Assembly (NCBI RefSeq): GCF_000017205.1
Contig: NC_009656.1
Location: 3,104,001-3,168,000, forward strand
Direction: 5' to 3'
Origin: Pseudomonas paraeruginosa PA7
GTDB lineage: Bacteria; Pseudomonadota; Gammaproteobacteria; Pseudomonadales; Pseudomonadaceae
Length of the DNA stretch: 64,000 bases
The translations under genes were made by a program, and so were the position numbers. The notes beneath the pieces were generated by a model. The model was given only the letters and a program-made list of their open reading frames with translations. It did no database searches and was not told where the DNA came from. Shown piece after piece: positions 25,149 to 33,460 of this stretch; the first letter of the stretch is position 1; every line of letters begins with the position of its first letter.

Positions 25149-26762
25149 CTATGGACTGTCCGGCAGGGTAGCGGCGTCATGCGGGAGGCCATGGGTACAA
25201 GGTGCGCCCGGTTCAGGGGTACAGGCGCGGGACGGGGCGCTGGGCGGGGAAGGGTGGTTGCCGGCCTGGCGTTCGAGGTGCGCGGCGATCCGGGCGATCC
25301 GCTGGATGCCGCAGGCGATGTGCTGCAGCGAAAGCGCGGCGTAGCCAAGCAGCAACAGGCGTTCGCTCGCCAGGCCCTCCTTGGGGAAGACGGCGGCGGC
25401 CTGGTCGAGCGTATAGACGCGGATGCCTTCCTCGGCGCAGGCCCGCGCCAGGGCATGCGCCGAGGGCAGGCCGGGGGGCAGTTGCCAGCACAGGTGCATG
25501 CCGCAGTCCACGCCGCTGAAGGCGCTGCCCGGAAACAGGCGCTCGAGCGCCGCGATCAGGCAGTCGCGCCGGCGCCGGTACTCGCCACGGATGAGCCTCA
25601 AGTGCGCGGCATAGGCACCGCAGCGAAGGAAGTCGGCGAGGACTACCTGCGGCAGCCAGGGGCAGGCGTGATTGAGCAGCGCCTTGGCACGCACCATGGC
25701 CTCGCGCAGGCCGGGCGGGCAGACCACGTAGCCCAGGCGCAGGCCCGCGCCGAGGCTCTTGGAGAAGGTCCCGAGGTAGATCACCCGCTCGTGGTCGAAG
25801 GCCTTCAGGGCTGGCAACGGCACGCGCTGGTAGCGGAAGTCGCCGTCGTAGTCGTCTTCGAGGATGTACGCGCCCTGGCGCTGCGCCCAGGCCAGCAGGG
25901 TGCGGCGGCGCTCCAGGGAGAGCGTCATGCCCAGCGGGTAGTGCCGCGAGGGCGTCACGTAGGCCAGGGCGCAGGCGCGTTCGGGCAAATGCGCTACGCA
26001 CAGGCCCTGGTCGTCCACCGCCACCGGCAGCGTTTCGCGCCGATGATAGGCGAACAGGTTGCAGGCGCCGGCATAGCCGGGGCTTTCCACTACCACCGGG
26101 CGTCCGTCCTGCGGCAACAGCGAGACGATCAGGCTGAGCGCCTCCTGGATACCCGAGACGATGACGATGTCTTCTGCGTCGCAACCGATCCCGCGCATCC
26201 GACCCAGATGCTCCACCAGGCACTGGCGCAGGCCCGCATCGCCTGCCGAGGGCGCGTAGTCGGTCAGGTAGCGCGGGTTGCGCCGGGCCTGCCGGGCCGA
26301 GGCCTTGAACCAGGTTTCCTGGGGAAAGAGCTCGGCGGAGGGGCAGCCGAGACTGAAATCGATGGGCGCCTCGACGCACTCCCGGGTGGCGGTGACCCCC
26401 GGGGATTCGGGCAACGGCTGGCGCATGTCCGGCAGGAGGGCCGTCGGTGCGCTCCGCGCGGCAGGGCGCGGACGTACCTGGCAGGTGGAGAGGCTGCGGT
26501 CGGGCAGCGGATCGGCGACGAAGGTGCCGCGCGTCCCGTGGCTGAGGATGTAGCCTTCGGCGCTCAGGTGCTCGTAGACCTGCAGCACGGTGTTGCGTGC
26601 CACTCCGAGGCTCCGGGCGAATTCGCGAATCGGTGGCAGTTGCTGGCCGGGCCGCAACACGCCAGTGAGCAGCTTGCCGCGCAACTGTTCGAGCAGCTGT
26701 TGTTGCAGCGAATGCCTGCCGCCCCGTTCCAGCAGCAGCGGAAGCTGATGTATCCCGCGCAT
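25149..26762 (-). CDS. MocR/PdxR-type regulator (GntR helix-turn-helix + aminotransferase domain)
   Basis: 537 aa. N-terminal winged helix (residues about 17-85: GVLRPGQQLPPIREFARSLG, VARNTVLQVYEHLSAEGYI) joined to a type I aminotransferase-like domain, with the PLP-binding Lys335 in GTFSKSLGAGLRLGYV and Asp in ILEDDYDGDF. MocR proteins sense PLP or amino acids and usually control neighbouring genes. It lies 17 bp before the cytochrome d1-type gene in the same direction, so it may head that transcription unit, an unusual partner for a MocR protein. Confidence 0.9.
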   Translation of the reverse strand: MRGIHQLPLLLERGGRHSLQQQLLEQLRGKLLTGVLRPGQQLPPIREFARSLGVARNTVLQVYEHLSAEGYILSHGTRGTFVADPLPDRSLSTCQVRPRPAARSAPTALLPDMRQPLPESPGVTATRECVEAPIDFSLGCPSAELFPQETWFKASARQARRNPRYLTDYAPSAGDAGLRQCLVEHLGRMRGIGCDAEDIVIVSGIQEALSLIVSLLPQDGRPVVVESPGYAGACNLFAYHRRETLPVAVDDQGLCVAHLPERACALAYVTPSRHYPLGMTLSLERRRTLLAWAQRQGAYILEDDYDGDFRYQRVPLPALKAFDHERVIYLGTFSKSLGAGLRLGYVVCPPGLREAMVRAKALLNHACPWLPQVVLADFLRCGAYAAHLRLIRGEYRRRRDCLIAALERLFPGSAFSGVDCGMHLCWQLPPGLPSAHALARACAEEGIRVYTLDQAAAVFPKEGLASERLLLLGYAALSLQHIACGIQRIARIAAHLERQAGNHPSPPSAPSRACTPEPGAPCTHGLPHDAATLPDSP

Positions 26763-26817
26763 GATCGGTTCTCCAGTGACCTGCCCGCATGCTGCTTATG
26801 GGCGGGGCCGGAGGGAC

Positions 26818-26831
26818 ATGACCTGAATCAA
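26818..26831 (-). promoter_or_regulatory. Imperfect ANR/DNR-like box before the MocR-cytochrome unit
   Basis: The - strand reads TTGATTCAGGTCAT, matching 8 of 10 fixed positions of TTGATNNNNATCAA, with its end 55 bp before the MocR start. It would tie the cytochrome d1 unit to low-oxygen control. Two mismatches make this weak. Confidence 0.25.
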
Positions 26832-26931
26832 GCCGGGAGAAGACTGGCGGGGAGGGGCGGATGAGGCGCAAGCGGCAGGCGCCGCGCTGGAGTCGCCGGC
26901 GCCCCGCCAGGGACGGCCGGAAAGAGCGCTT

Positions 26932-27672
26932 TCAGCGCAGTCCGTAGCCCTTGTCGACGATCAGCTCCTGGCCATAGAGGCCGGCGGACTTCGTCGACAG
27001 CAGGAAGGTCACGACATCGACGATCTCCTGCGGGCTGAGGAAGCGGCCGTCGACCAGTCGCAGGTTGATGTCGCGGGTGACGGACTCCACCTGGTCGCCG
27101 CTCAACCCCAGCGAATGCCAGATCGGGGTGGCGGTGGGGCCGGGGGAGACGACGTTGATCCGCACGCCTTTGCCCGCCCACTCCATCGCCAGCGTCCTGG
27201 CCTGGGCGATCAGCGCGGTCTTGGAGGCGATGTAGGCGGCGAGGCCGGGGAAGGTCACCTGGGTCAGGAAAGTGCCGATGAAAACCACGCTGGCCGGCGT
27301 ACGCATCTGCTGGCTGAGCACGGCGAAGGTGTTCAGCGCCCCGGCGCCATTGACCCGCCATTGCTGCTCGAAGGCCTGGCTGTCGAGCCCGTCGGCGAGC
27401 CGGGCGATGCCGGCATTCGGCACCAGGTAATCGACCGCCCCGATGGATGCGGCGCGCGCGGCCAAGGCAGCCAGGTCCCGCTCGCAGGTGACGTCGCCCG
27501 CCAGCCAGTGCAAGCGTTCGCCCTGGTGCGCCTGCAGCGCTTCCGGCGGCTGCGTATGCCTGGCCATCGCCAGGACCGTTGCGCCTTGTGCGAGCAGCGT
27601 CTCGGTCAGTTGCAGGCCGATGCCGGAGCTGGCGCCGGTGACGACGGCGAAGCGCTCGTTGAATTCACTCAT
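26932..27672 (-). CDS. Short-chain dehydrogenase/reductase
   Basis: 246 aa, classical SDR length. NAD(P)-binding TGASSGIG at residues 12-19, NAG at 86-88, and YxxxK as Tyr147/Lys151 (AAYIASK). The position of the catalytic Ser, 13 residues before the Tyr, is Thr134 (VVFIGTFL), so catalysis may be altered. ARH after the second strand suggests a preference for NADP(H). It stands alone; substrate unknown. Confidence 0.88.
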   Translation of the reverse strand: MSEFNERFAVVTGASSGIGLQLTETLLAQGATVLAMARHTQPPEALQAHQGERLHWLAGDVTCERDLAALAARAASIGAVDYLVPNAGIARLADGLDSQAFEQQWRVNGAGALNTFAVLSQQMRTPASVVFIGTFLTQVTFPGLAAYIASKTALIAQARTLAMEWAGKGVRINVVSPGPTATPIWHSLGLSGDQVESVTRDINLRLVDGRFLSPQEIVDVVTFLLSTKSAGLYGQELIVDKGYGLR

Positions 27673-27704
27673 GGGAGTTCCTCGTGAGGTGATGGAAGCG
27701 GGGC

Positions 27705-28067
27705 CTACCGGGAGCTGGCCGAGGCCGGCACGAGACGGATGCCTTGCACCTGCACCGGATCGCCGGTCTCGAACTCTGCGTTAGGGGAGCGGAAGCGTTC
27801 GGTCGAGCCGTCCGCGTGGCGTACGATGTAGGCGTTCTCGCTCAGGCCCGTCGCCTGCTGGACGGCACCACCGCCCAGGGCGCCCAGGGCGGCACCGGCG
27901 ATCGCCCCGAACGGCCCGCCCAGCGCCGCGCCGACCATGACCCCGACGACGCCGCCGGCACCGTAGCCGACGCTGTGATCACGCTCCGTGGAAACCACCT
28001 CGGTGGCGTAGGAAAAGGGAGTAGCGGTTGCCAGGGTCAGTGCGACGAACAGGGATACGCGTTTCAT
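27705..28067 (-). CDS. Glycine-zipper envelope protein
   Basis: 120 aa from the ATG at 28065-28067. Signal peptide of about 21 residues (ATATPFSYA). A glycine-zipper segment follows (GAGGVVGVMVGAALGGPFG, AIAGAALGALGGGAVQQATG), typical of small outer-membrane or periplasmic proteins that span or line the membrane. The C-terminal part is a short beta-rich piece. A perfect ANR box lies 61 bp upstream, so expression should rise without oxygen. Confidence 0.75.
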   Translation of the reverse strand: MKRVSLFVALTLATATPFSYATEVVSTERDHSVGYGAGGVVGVMVGAALGGPFGAIAGAALGALGGGAVQQATGLSENAYIVRHADGSTERFRSPNAEFETGDPVQVQGIRLVPASASSR

Positions 28068-28128
28068 GGGAAATCCTGAATGGGAAGGAGTCGCTAGTGG
28101 CTTTTCATTTCCTGTGCCAGGTTTTTTA

Positions 28129-28142
28129 TTGATCCAGATCAA
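28129..28142 (-). promoter_or_regulatory. Perfect ANR (FNR-type) box
   Basis: TTGATCCAGATCAA, an exact match to TTGATNNNNATCAA, 61 bp upstream of the glycine-zipper protein start. ANR, and possibly DNR, would activate this promoter under low oxygen. Confidence 0.75.
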
Positions 28143-28304
28143 TGGGTTGGGCTTCTTGGTGTCCTTTTGACTTGAAAATTCTGGAGTCAAAATGACACTT
28201 TGCTAGTCGGATTGACCGCAAGGCCCGCTCTTGCAGTGCGAGGAAGGAGCACCGGGCGGCGGCCCCATGTCACCACCCAGGGACGCGGCGAAGTGGGGCC
28301 GGAA

Positions 28305-28713
28305 TCAATCTCTGCGTATCGTTTTTTTCGGTGGCAAGGCCCGGGGATCGATCAGCATCATGAAGGCGCCAAGGCTGGCTGCATCCAGCGCGCCGGGCAG
28401 ACGTGCCAGGGTGGCTGCGACGGGCAGGGGCGCGCGCTCGGTGGGTAGATGGATGCTGGCTCCGGTAGACCAGCGCGCTGTGACAGATCCCGGCGAGCGA
28501 GGCATCACCCAGCGGTTCGCTGGCGAGAAGTCGCGCGTTGCAGATCAGTACGTCGAACGGATGCCCGGTGCAATGTCCCAGCAGGCAGGCCTCGGATGAC
28601 GACGTGGCAATTGCGATTCGGTGATAGCTCAGCCGGTTGAGCATCCGTTCGAGGAGCAGCGACTGAGCATGGCAGTTTTCGGCGATCAGGAGGCGCAGGG
28701 TCTTGTTGACCAA
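28305..28713 (-). pseudogene. Receiver-like protein, frameshifted
   Basis: From a probable TTG start at 28711-28713 (GAGGA upstream) the frame reads LRLLIAENCHAQSLLLERML and then FDVLICNARLL, a receiver-like fold. Near 28458 coding character moves to the next frame, which continues PTERAPLPVAATLARLPGAL and AASLGAFMMLIDP to a stop at 28305. Codon third-position GC is high in frame one before this point and in frame two after it, so a single-base indel is likely. Size and layout resemble the orphan receiver at 18313-18765. Confidence 0.55.
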
Positions 28714-28902
28714 GGCAGTATCCTCGGGATCGCTCGATCGTTCAGCGCATGATGCAGCCTCAGTCGGCATCGCAGCAGTTCCAGGTGCAGCAGGTCCAGC
28801 CGCGGGAGGCGTTCGGGACGCGGGTCACTGTAGTGCCTGATGGCAGCTCCGCCCCGCACGTTGTGAGTCAATGTCAAGGCCAGTTAGTAATGTCTCTCGT
28901 CC

Positions 28903-28919
28903 AGCTAAATAGAAATGTC
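28903..28919 (+). repeat. 17-bp repeat, left inverted copy (insertion-sequence end-like)
   Basis: AGCTAAATAGAAATGTC on the + strand. The inverted copy at 34613-34629 reads AGCCAAATAGAAATGTC on the - strand, 16 of 17 identical, close to the start of the decayed ISNCY-like transposase. Both therefore look like element ends. They enclose the pyocin module. Confidence 0.55.
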
Positions 28920-29061
28920 ACTGCATGACTGCTGAAGAGGAATGATCCGGCCACTGGCAACTCGACCTCTGCTAAGTTCAGAAAGGGTAGTGCAAGCAGT
29001 CGTGTCACCAACCGCCATCTCGGGGTCCAAAGTTAGACCCGGTGAAATTTCCGTCAGCCGA

Positions 29062-29433
29062 TCAACATCGTTTGTCTCGTGTCTGATCGATGCGTTCCTG
29101 CATCGCCTGCATGACTTCTTCGTGGGTGTACAACTTGGCGCTGGGGTCGTTGGCTTCCCGCAGGGCTTCCTCGACCTCGCGGGTCATCCGCTCATAGTCT
29201 TCCGGCCACAGGACTTGCTCCATGCGCAGAGACGCCTGCCCCAGTAGGTGCAGCAGGCCGAACAGACGCATGTCGTTGGTGGCGACGATGTGTTCTCGAA
29301 TCCACTCTTGGATTACTCCGCAGGCCCGATGTGTTTCTGGCGTTGACGTGCCGTCGTAGTCGGCTGGGAATCCCACATCTTTGGCGAGTTGTGCCCAGGT
29401 GCTGGCCAGTGCCTGGATGCTGGATGTACTCAT
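29062..29433 (-). CDS. Hypothetical protein
   Basis: 123 aa, starting at an ATG that overlaps the stop of the upstream gene (ATGA). The translation is well formed and helical (QALASTWAQLAKDVGFPADY, RMTREVEEALREANDPSAKL), with no motif I recognise. It pairs with the 29430-29756 gene as a two-gene unit downstream of the pyocin immunity gene. An alternative start lies 12 nt upstream. Confidence 0.6.
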   Translation of the reverse strand: MSTSSIQALASTWAQLAKDVGFPADYDGTSTPETHRACGVIQEWIREHIVATNDMRLFGLLHLLGQASLRMEQVLWPEDYERMTREVEEALREANDPSAKLYTHEEVMQAMQERIDQTRDKRC

Positions 29434-29756
29434 TTGCTCATCCACTTACGCAGCAGTCGCTTTTTCAGGGCGGCCCGCTCTTGCGGACTCCGTCCCTTGA
29501 GGTTGGCGATGCGATCCGCCGTAGCGTCCTGGCGTTTGATGGGCCAGTAGGAGCGACCATCCTTGCCCATTGATCCAACGTTGCTGACCTGATTCTCCAG
29601 CAGCGGCAGATGGGCGCTCAGTGCGTCCGGCGATGCGCTGGCCAGCGCAGTGCGCTCGCCGGTTCGCCAGCGCTGATGCCAGAGCTTTTTGTCCTCGCGC
29701 TCGCTACGGCAGGTCGTGTGCCCGACGATGGGCGTTTTGCGGCGGCTGCGACTCAT
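29430..29756 (-). CDS. Hypothetical basic protein
   Basis: 108 aa. Begins MSRSRRKTPIVGHTTCRSER and is rich in Arg and Lys, ending LKKRLLRKWMSK. The basic ends suggest nucleic-acid or membrane contact, but no domain is recognised. Longer frames upstream exist; this ATG is chosen because the preceding part reads as non-coding. Translationally coupled to the following gene. Confidence 0.55.
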   Translation of the reverse strand: MSRSRRKTPIVGHTTCRSEREDKKLWHQRWRTGERTALASASPDALSAHLPLLENQVSNVGSMGKDGRSYWPIKRQDATADRIANLKGRSPQERAALKKRLLRKWMSK

Positions 29757-30079
29757 AATGTGATTGTCTCCAAGGGTATTCAGAACAAACTGGTTAGGCT
29801 GCAGCCAGGGTAGCTGTAGCGACCAGCAATCGAAAGCGCCCCGACCTGCAATCCATCGTGGCCAACCAGGATTATCTGCGACTGAAACGGGCGGGTCACA
29901 CGGGAAGCTCGGTCGAAACGCTGAAAATGCCACTACTCGTATCAAAAATGGTGCGTTTACCCGTTTTTACGCGACCGGGACCGAATCTGATGGCTTATTC
30001 GGAAGTTTCCCTAAGAAGCAGACGAAGCCTATAAACTGACTTCGCCTGATCTGTATTTTTGGATATAGAAGACTATCAG
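29757..30079. other. Gap downstream of the pyocin immunity gene
   Basis: 323 bp, moderately AT-rich. I find no credible gene. It may contain the end of the pyocin transcript and the promoter of the two small genes at 29.1-29.8 kb. Confidence 0.4.
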
Positions 30080-30352
30080 CTAGATATATTTATATTTCTT
30101 CAAAAGCTCTCTAACTTCCTGTTTTAGCTCCTCTTCATTTATCTCGCCATCATCATCCTTCGGGCCATCCGTGAAGCAATCTGCCATTCCAAACATAAGT
30201 CTGAGGCAAGCACCAAGATTATCATCATCCTTTTTCAGCAATCCTGACGCACCTTCGCTACGCCACATTTCAAAGAATTTTTTTGTGAAACTCTTTCCGC
30301 TTAACGATCCATCCAAAAAATTTCTTGCAAGATCAATAAGTGCCATACTCAT
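30080..30352 (-). CDS. Colicin D-type immunity protein
   Basis: 90 aa, close to the 87 aa of ImmD. It starts MSMALIDLARNFLDGSLSG and ends KQEVRELLKKYKYI, a pattern like that of ImmD (xMAMIDLAKLFL... and ...VEVRSILEKFKL as I remember it). Acidic overall, as expected for binding a basic tRNase. The ATG directly abuts the pyocin stop codon. It protects the producer by blocking the nuclease domain. AT-rich like the pyocin 3' end. Confidence 0.85.
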   Translation of the reverse strand: MSMALIDLARNFLDGSLSGKSFTKKFFEMWRSEGASGLLKKDDDNLGACLRLMFGMADCFTDGPKDDDGEINEEELKQEVRELLKKYKYI

Positions 30353-32575
30353 TTAAAGCACCTCATTCTCAAGGTAGTTTTTTTCCTGTTTGCTTCCTGG
30401 TTCAAGATACCACCCTGACAAAAACATTCCATCCTCTTTGAGAACAACCACAATTTTAGTGTCAGGATTGTAAAATACCTTGGATCCTTGATATCTATGA
30501 TAAACACCTTTTTCGATAGTTGAAGGTGAGCTAAGGTGTTCCAGAATTTTATCTCTGAACTCCGTCAAGGTGGTGTTATTTGCATTTCTGCCGGCGAAGC
30601 CAAAGTCATCGGCATGACTTTGATATTTCTTAAGCAGCTGCTTTCTCGTGAATATACCACTATCAAGAGGACTACTGAGCATTACATAAACAGGTTTTAC
30701 TCCAGAATCCGCCGGGAAAATCACGATCAAATCATCCAGGCTCAACGGCACTCCCGGATAGGACTCCGGCTCGGCCTGTACTGGGGTGATCGTTGCGCCC
30801 TCATACACCGGAATCGGCTGCGGCACGACCGGAGTGGTGCTTGAGGGGTTCTGGCTTCCTGGAGGGGTAACAGGAGTCCAGGTCAAGGTCAGCGGGGGTG
30901 TATTCGGCACGGTGGACTTTGCGGGAACCGTCACCTCATACCGGCCTGTCGCAGTATTGAGGGTCGCGGCACGAACAGGCACGCCTTTGGGGACAGTTGC
31001 CCCGTCGGTCAGCACCGCGGCAATCTGCGACTTACCACTCGGGCTCTCTTGTGCAGCACTCGTGAGTCGTACCGGCATATCAACCGTGCCACCGGCCTTG
31101 GCAGCGCTTTGCAAATCAGCCGTGCCAGGAAGACCCAGAGCGGATGCCTCCAGTGCCAATGCGTTACGAACGCCGGCAGGAACCTTGTCACTGTCTTTAC
31201 CAGCCTGGTCGGAATACAGCGACAGCACCGCGAAGGCGGCAACGTATGCGCCAGGACCACTACCAGCAATCTGAACCAAACGATTGACAGCATTCGTTAG
31301 GGAAGCCGCCAGGCGAGCCGTCTCCACTGCCGCACTACCAAACCCGGCCACCGAAATCAGCGGCGCAGAGGTAGCTGGCATCGCCAAGGTGTTCGCAGCC
31401 TGGATGATCTGACCTGGTACTCCATCGGCTGTTTTTTGCAGATCGTTGGTCGCCGCACGCTGTGCTTCGGCTACCGCTGCTGCGACCTCTTTTGCCTTAG
31501 CCTGCAGCGCTGCTTCGGTCTGCTGGGCAAAGGTATTCACTTTGGCATAGGTGCTTTCAGTGAACTGTCGAAGGGTTGCTTGTGCAGCTTGCGAAGCCGC
31601 CTTGGTGGGGCTGGCCTTGACCTGGGCGGATAGCCTGTTGACCTCGGTTTCGACCTCGGCGGCCGCATTGGTCGCAAACTGAGCCAGCGCTTGTTTTCGT
31701 GCTGTCGAAAACGCCGTGGCTTCGTTGACGATCCGGTTGACTTTGGTGTTGAAAGCCGTGACCTGGGCTTCTCCACTGGCCTGTGCTGCCAAGGCAATCT
31801 GATTCCGAAATGCCGCGCTGATCAGGTTCGCGCTGGTCGAAATCTGGCTGTTGGCTTGTTGCTGGGCTTGCGTTGTCTTGACCTGCACCGCCTGGGTTGC
31901 CGAGGCGACTGCACTACTGATCTGGCTGGAAATCTGGGCCAGACTTGTATCCACGGCTTGCACACGCTGCTGGACCTTGGTGGCGGTCGGAGCGGTGATC
32001 GCGTTGAAGTCGGCACCGAGCTGTTGAGTGACCTGCTGGGCTTCCAGGCGTGCCGCTTCTTCGGCTTTGCGTTTGGCTTCCGCTTCTGCTTGACGCTGGG
32101 CTTCTGCCTCCGCCCGGCGGCGATCGGTTTCAGCATTGAGCTTGTTCAAGCGCTCTTGAAGACTATTGATCTGATCGTTAAGAATAATAACATTATAGTT
32201 TGCCTCCAACTTGCCAATACTACGTGAGCTCTCAACCATGTCTAGAGCACTGTCCAGCTCAGGGCGCTTTTTGTTAAGAAGCTCTGTGGCAACAAGAGTG
32301 GCTCTCTCCAGCCACTGTTCAGGTGTAAAGCCTGACGGCAGTGGTGGATACTTGCTGTCTATCGCATCCAGCTCCTTCTGTATATTTACCTCTAGGTTTT
32401 TCTTCTTCTCTTTGTAATCTTGTTCAATGGCGTATATGGCGCCAACGAAAGGATTGCCTGCCGGATAGTTATTTAATATATCTTGCCTATCTCTCGATAC
32501 ATTTATGGAGACTCCTCCAGGTTTTCCTGAGCGGCTTGAGTATCTAACAATCAGTGGCGGTGGTGCATCGGCCAT
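30353..32575 (-). CDS. S-type pyocin with colicin D-like tRNase domain
   Basis: 740 aa. N-terminal receptor and translocation region, then a long Ala/Gln-rich coiled coil (about residues 110-370), an S-type pyocin domain (about 430-620) and a C-terminal nuclease. The last 87 residues match the length and words of the colicin D toxin domain: HADDFGFAG, TLTEFRDKILEHLSS, GSKVFYNPDTKIVV, FLSGW. His654 aligns with the catalytic His611 of colicin D, which cleaves tRNA-Arg in the anticodon loop. A P-box-like site lies upstream and the immunity gene directly follows. No lysis gene is seen here. Confidence 0.9.
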   Translation of the reverse strand: MADAPPPLIVRYSSRSGKPGGVSINVSRDRQDILNNYPAGNPFVGAIYAIEQDYKEKKKNLEVNIQKELDAIDSKYPPLPSGFTPEQWLERATLVATELLNKKRPELDSALDMVESSRSIGKLEANYNVIILNDQINSLQERLNKLNAETDRRRAEAEAQRQAEAEAKRKAEEAARLEAQQVTQQLGADFNAITAPTATKVQQRVQAVDTSLAQISSQISSAVASATQAVQVKTTQAQQQANSQISTSANLISAAFRNQIALAAQASGEAQVTAFNTKVNRIVNEATAFSTARKQALAQFATNAAAEVETEVNRLSAQVKASPTKAASQAAQATLRQFTESTYAKVNTFAQQTEAALQAKAKEVAAAVAEAQRAATNDLQKTADGVPGQIIQAANTLAMPATSAPLISVAGFGSAAVETARLAASLTNAVNRLVQIAGSGPGAYVAAFAVLSLYSDQAGKDSDKVPAGVRNALALEASALGLPGTADLQSAAKAGGTVDMPVRLTSAAQESPSGKSQIAAVLTDGATVPKGVPVRAATLNTATGRYEVTVPAKSTVPNTPPLTLTWTPVTPPGSQNPSSTTPVVPQPIPVYEGATITPVQAEPESYPGVPLSLDDLIVIFPADSGVKPVYVMLSSPLDSGIFTRKQLLKKYQSHADDFGFAGRNANNTTLTEFRDKILEHLSSPSTIEKGVYHRYQGSKVFYNPDTKIVVVLKEDGMFLSGWYLEPGSKQEKNYLENEVL

Positions 32576-32683
32576 AGTTCTTACCTCGATTTGAGCTTGT
32601 GAAAATATACAGAGGCATTCTTGCTGGAGTATATGCCCACTGGAACCCGACTTCTAAAATCAACGTCAACGTACTGGGAATAC

Positions 32684-32701
32684 ACGACCATCAACTGCAA
32701 T
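32684..32701 (-). promoter_or_regulatory. P-box-like PrtN activator site for the pyocin
   Basis: The - strand reads ATTGCAGTTGATGGTCGT, consistent with the pyocin P-box pattern of imperfect ATTGnnGT repeats, 108 bp upstream of the pyocin start. PrtN activates pyocin genes after RecA-mediated loss of PrtR. The rest of 32576-32929 shows no gene. Confidence 0.6.
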
Positions 32702-32929
32702 ATCCCGTATCCTGATGACCCAGAAGGTCCAACCCAGGCTATCCCCTTCTGCAGAGTTGCCCCCTTTGCGCAGTAGGTTCGTGTATGCGTCCATCAAACG
32801 AACGTTTTCTGGACGCCAGCCTCGTTCACCTCGGCCGGCCCCGAAAGCCGCATACCTTTATTCCAGTAACGAGTTCCCACTTTCAAAATTCACCTATGCT
32901 GACCCTTTCGCGAGTTTCTGGACGAAGTC

Positions 32930-33460
32930 ATGCTGATTGGGCACGTGCGCATCTCCACCGACGATCAACTGCTGGACCTGCAACGCGATGCGATGGCCAA
33001 GGCGGGGTGCGAGCGAGTGTTCGAAGACACAGCCAGCGGCGCCAAGGCCGATCGGATCGGCCTTGCCGCGCTTCTCGCCAATCTACGGCGCGGCGACACG
33101 GTGGTGGTCTGGCGGCTGGACCGGCTTGGCCGCTCGATCAAGGACCTGATCTACGTGGTCGAGCAATTGGAGGATGCCGGCGTGGGTCTGAAGAGCCTGC
33201 AGGAGAACATCGACACCACGTCGACGGGAGGGCGTTTGGTTTTCCATCTCTTTGCCGCGTTGGCCGAGTTCGAGCGCAACCTGATCCGTGAGCGCACTCA
33301 TGCGGGGTTGTCGGCGGCACGTGCGCGCGGCCTATTGGGTGGCCGCAAAAAGCGCCTGGATCCCGCCAAGCGCAAAGACTGCCGCGGATTTCCCGGTACC
33401 GATTGCGAGCGCCGACTGTCGCGCTGCGCTTGGACGAGCTGGGCGACCTGCAGCACATGA
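32930..33460 (+). pseudogene. Serine recombinase (resolvase/invertase), 3' end replaced
   Basis: The first 148 or so residues are a normal small serine recombinase: IGHVRISTDDQLLDLQRDAM, VVWRLDRLGRSIKDLI, LFAALAEFERNLIRERT and GLLGGRKKRLDPAKR. The catalytic Ser of the usual Y-x-R-V-S-T motif is present (VRISTDD). The helix-turn-helix that should follow is missing; from about 33375 the frame runs into sequence of the decayed transposase on the other strand. The product is therefore probably unable to bind its site. Confidence 0.8.

Noticed and set aside
28200..28640. + strand open frames opposite the frameshifted receiver
   Set aside because: No coding character; the - strand explains the composition.
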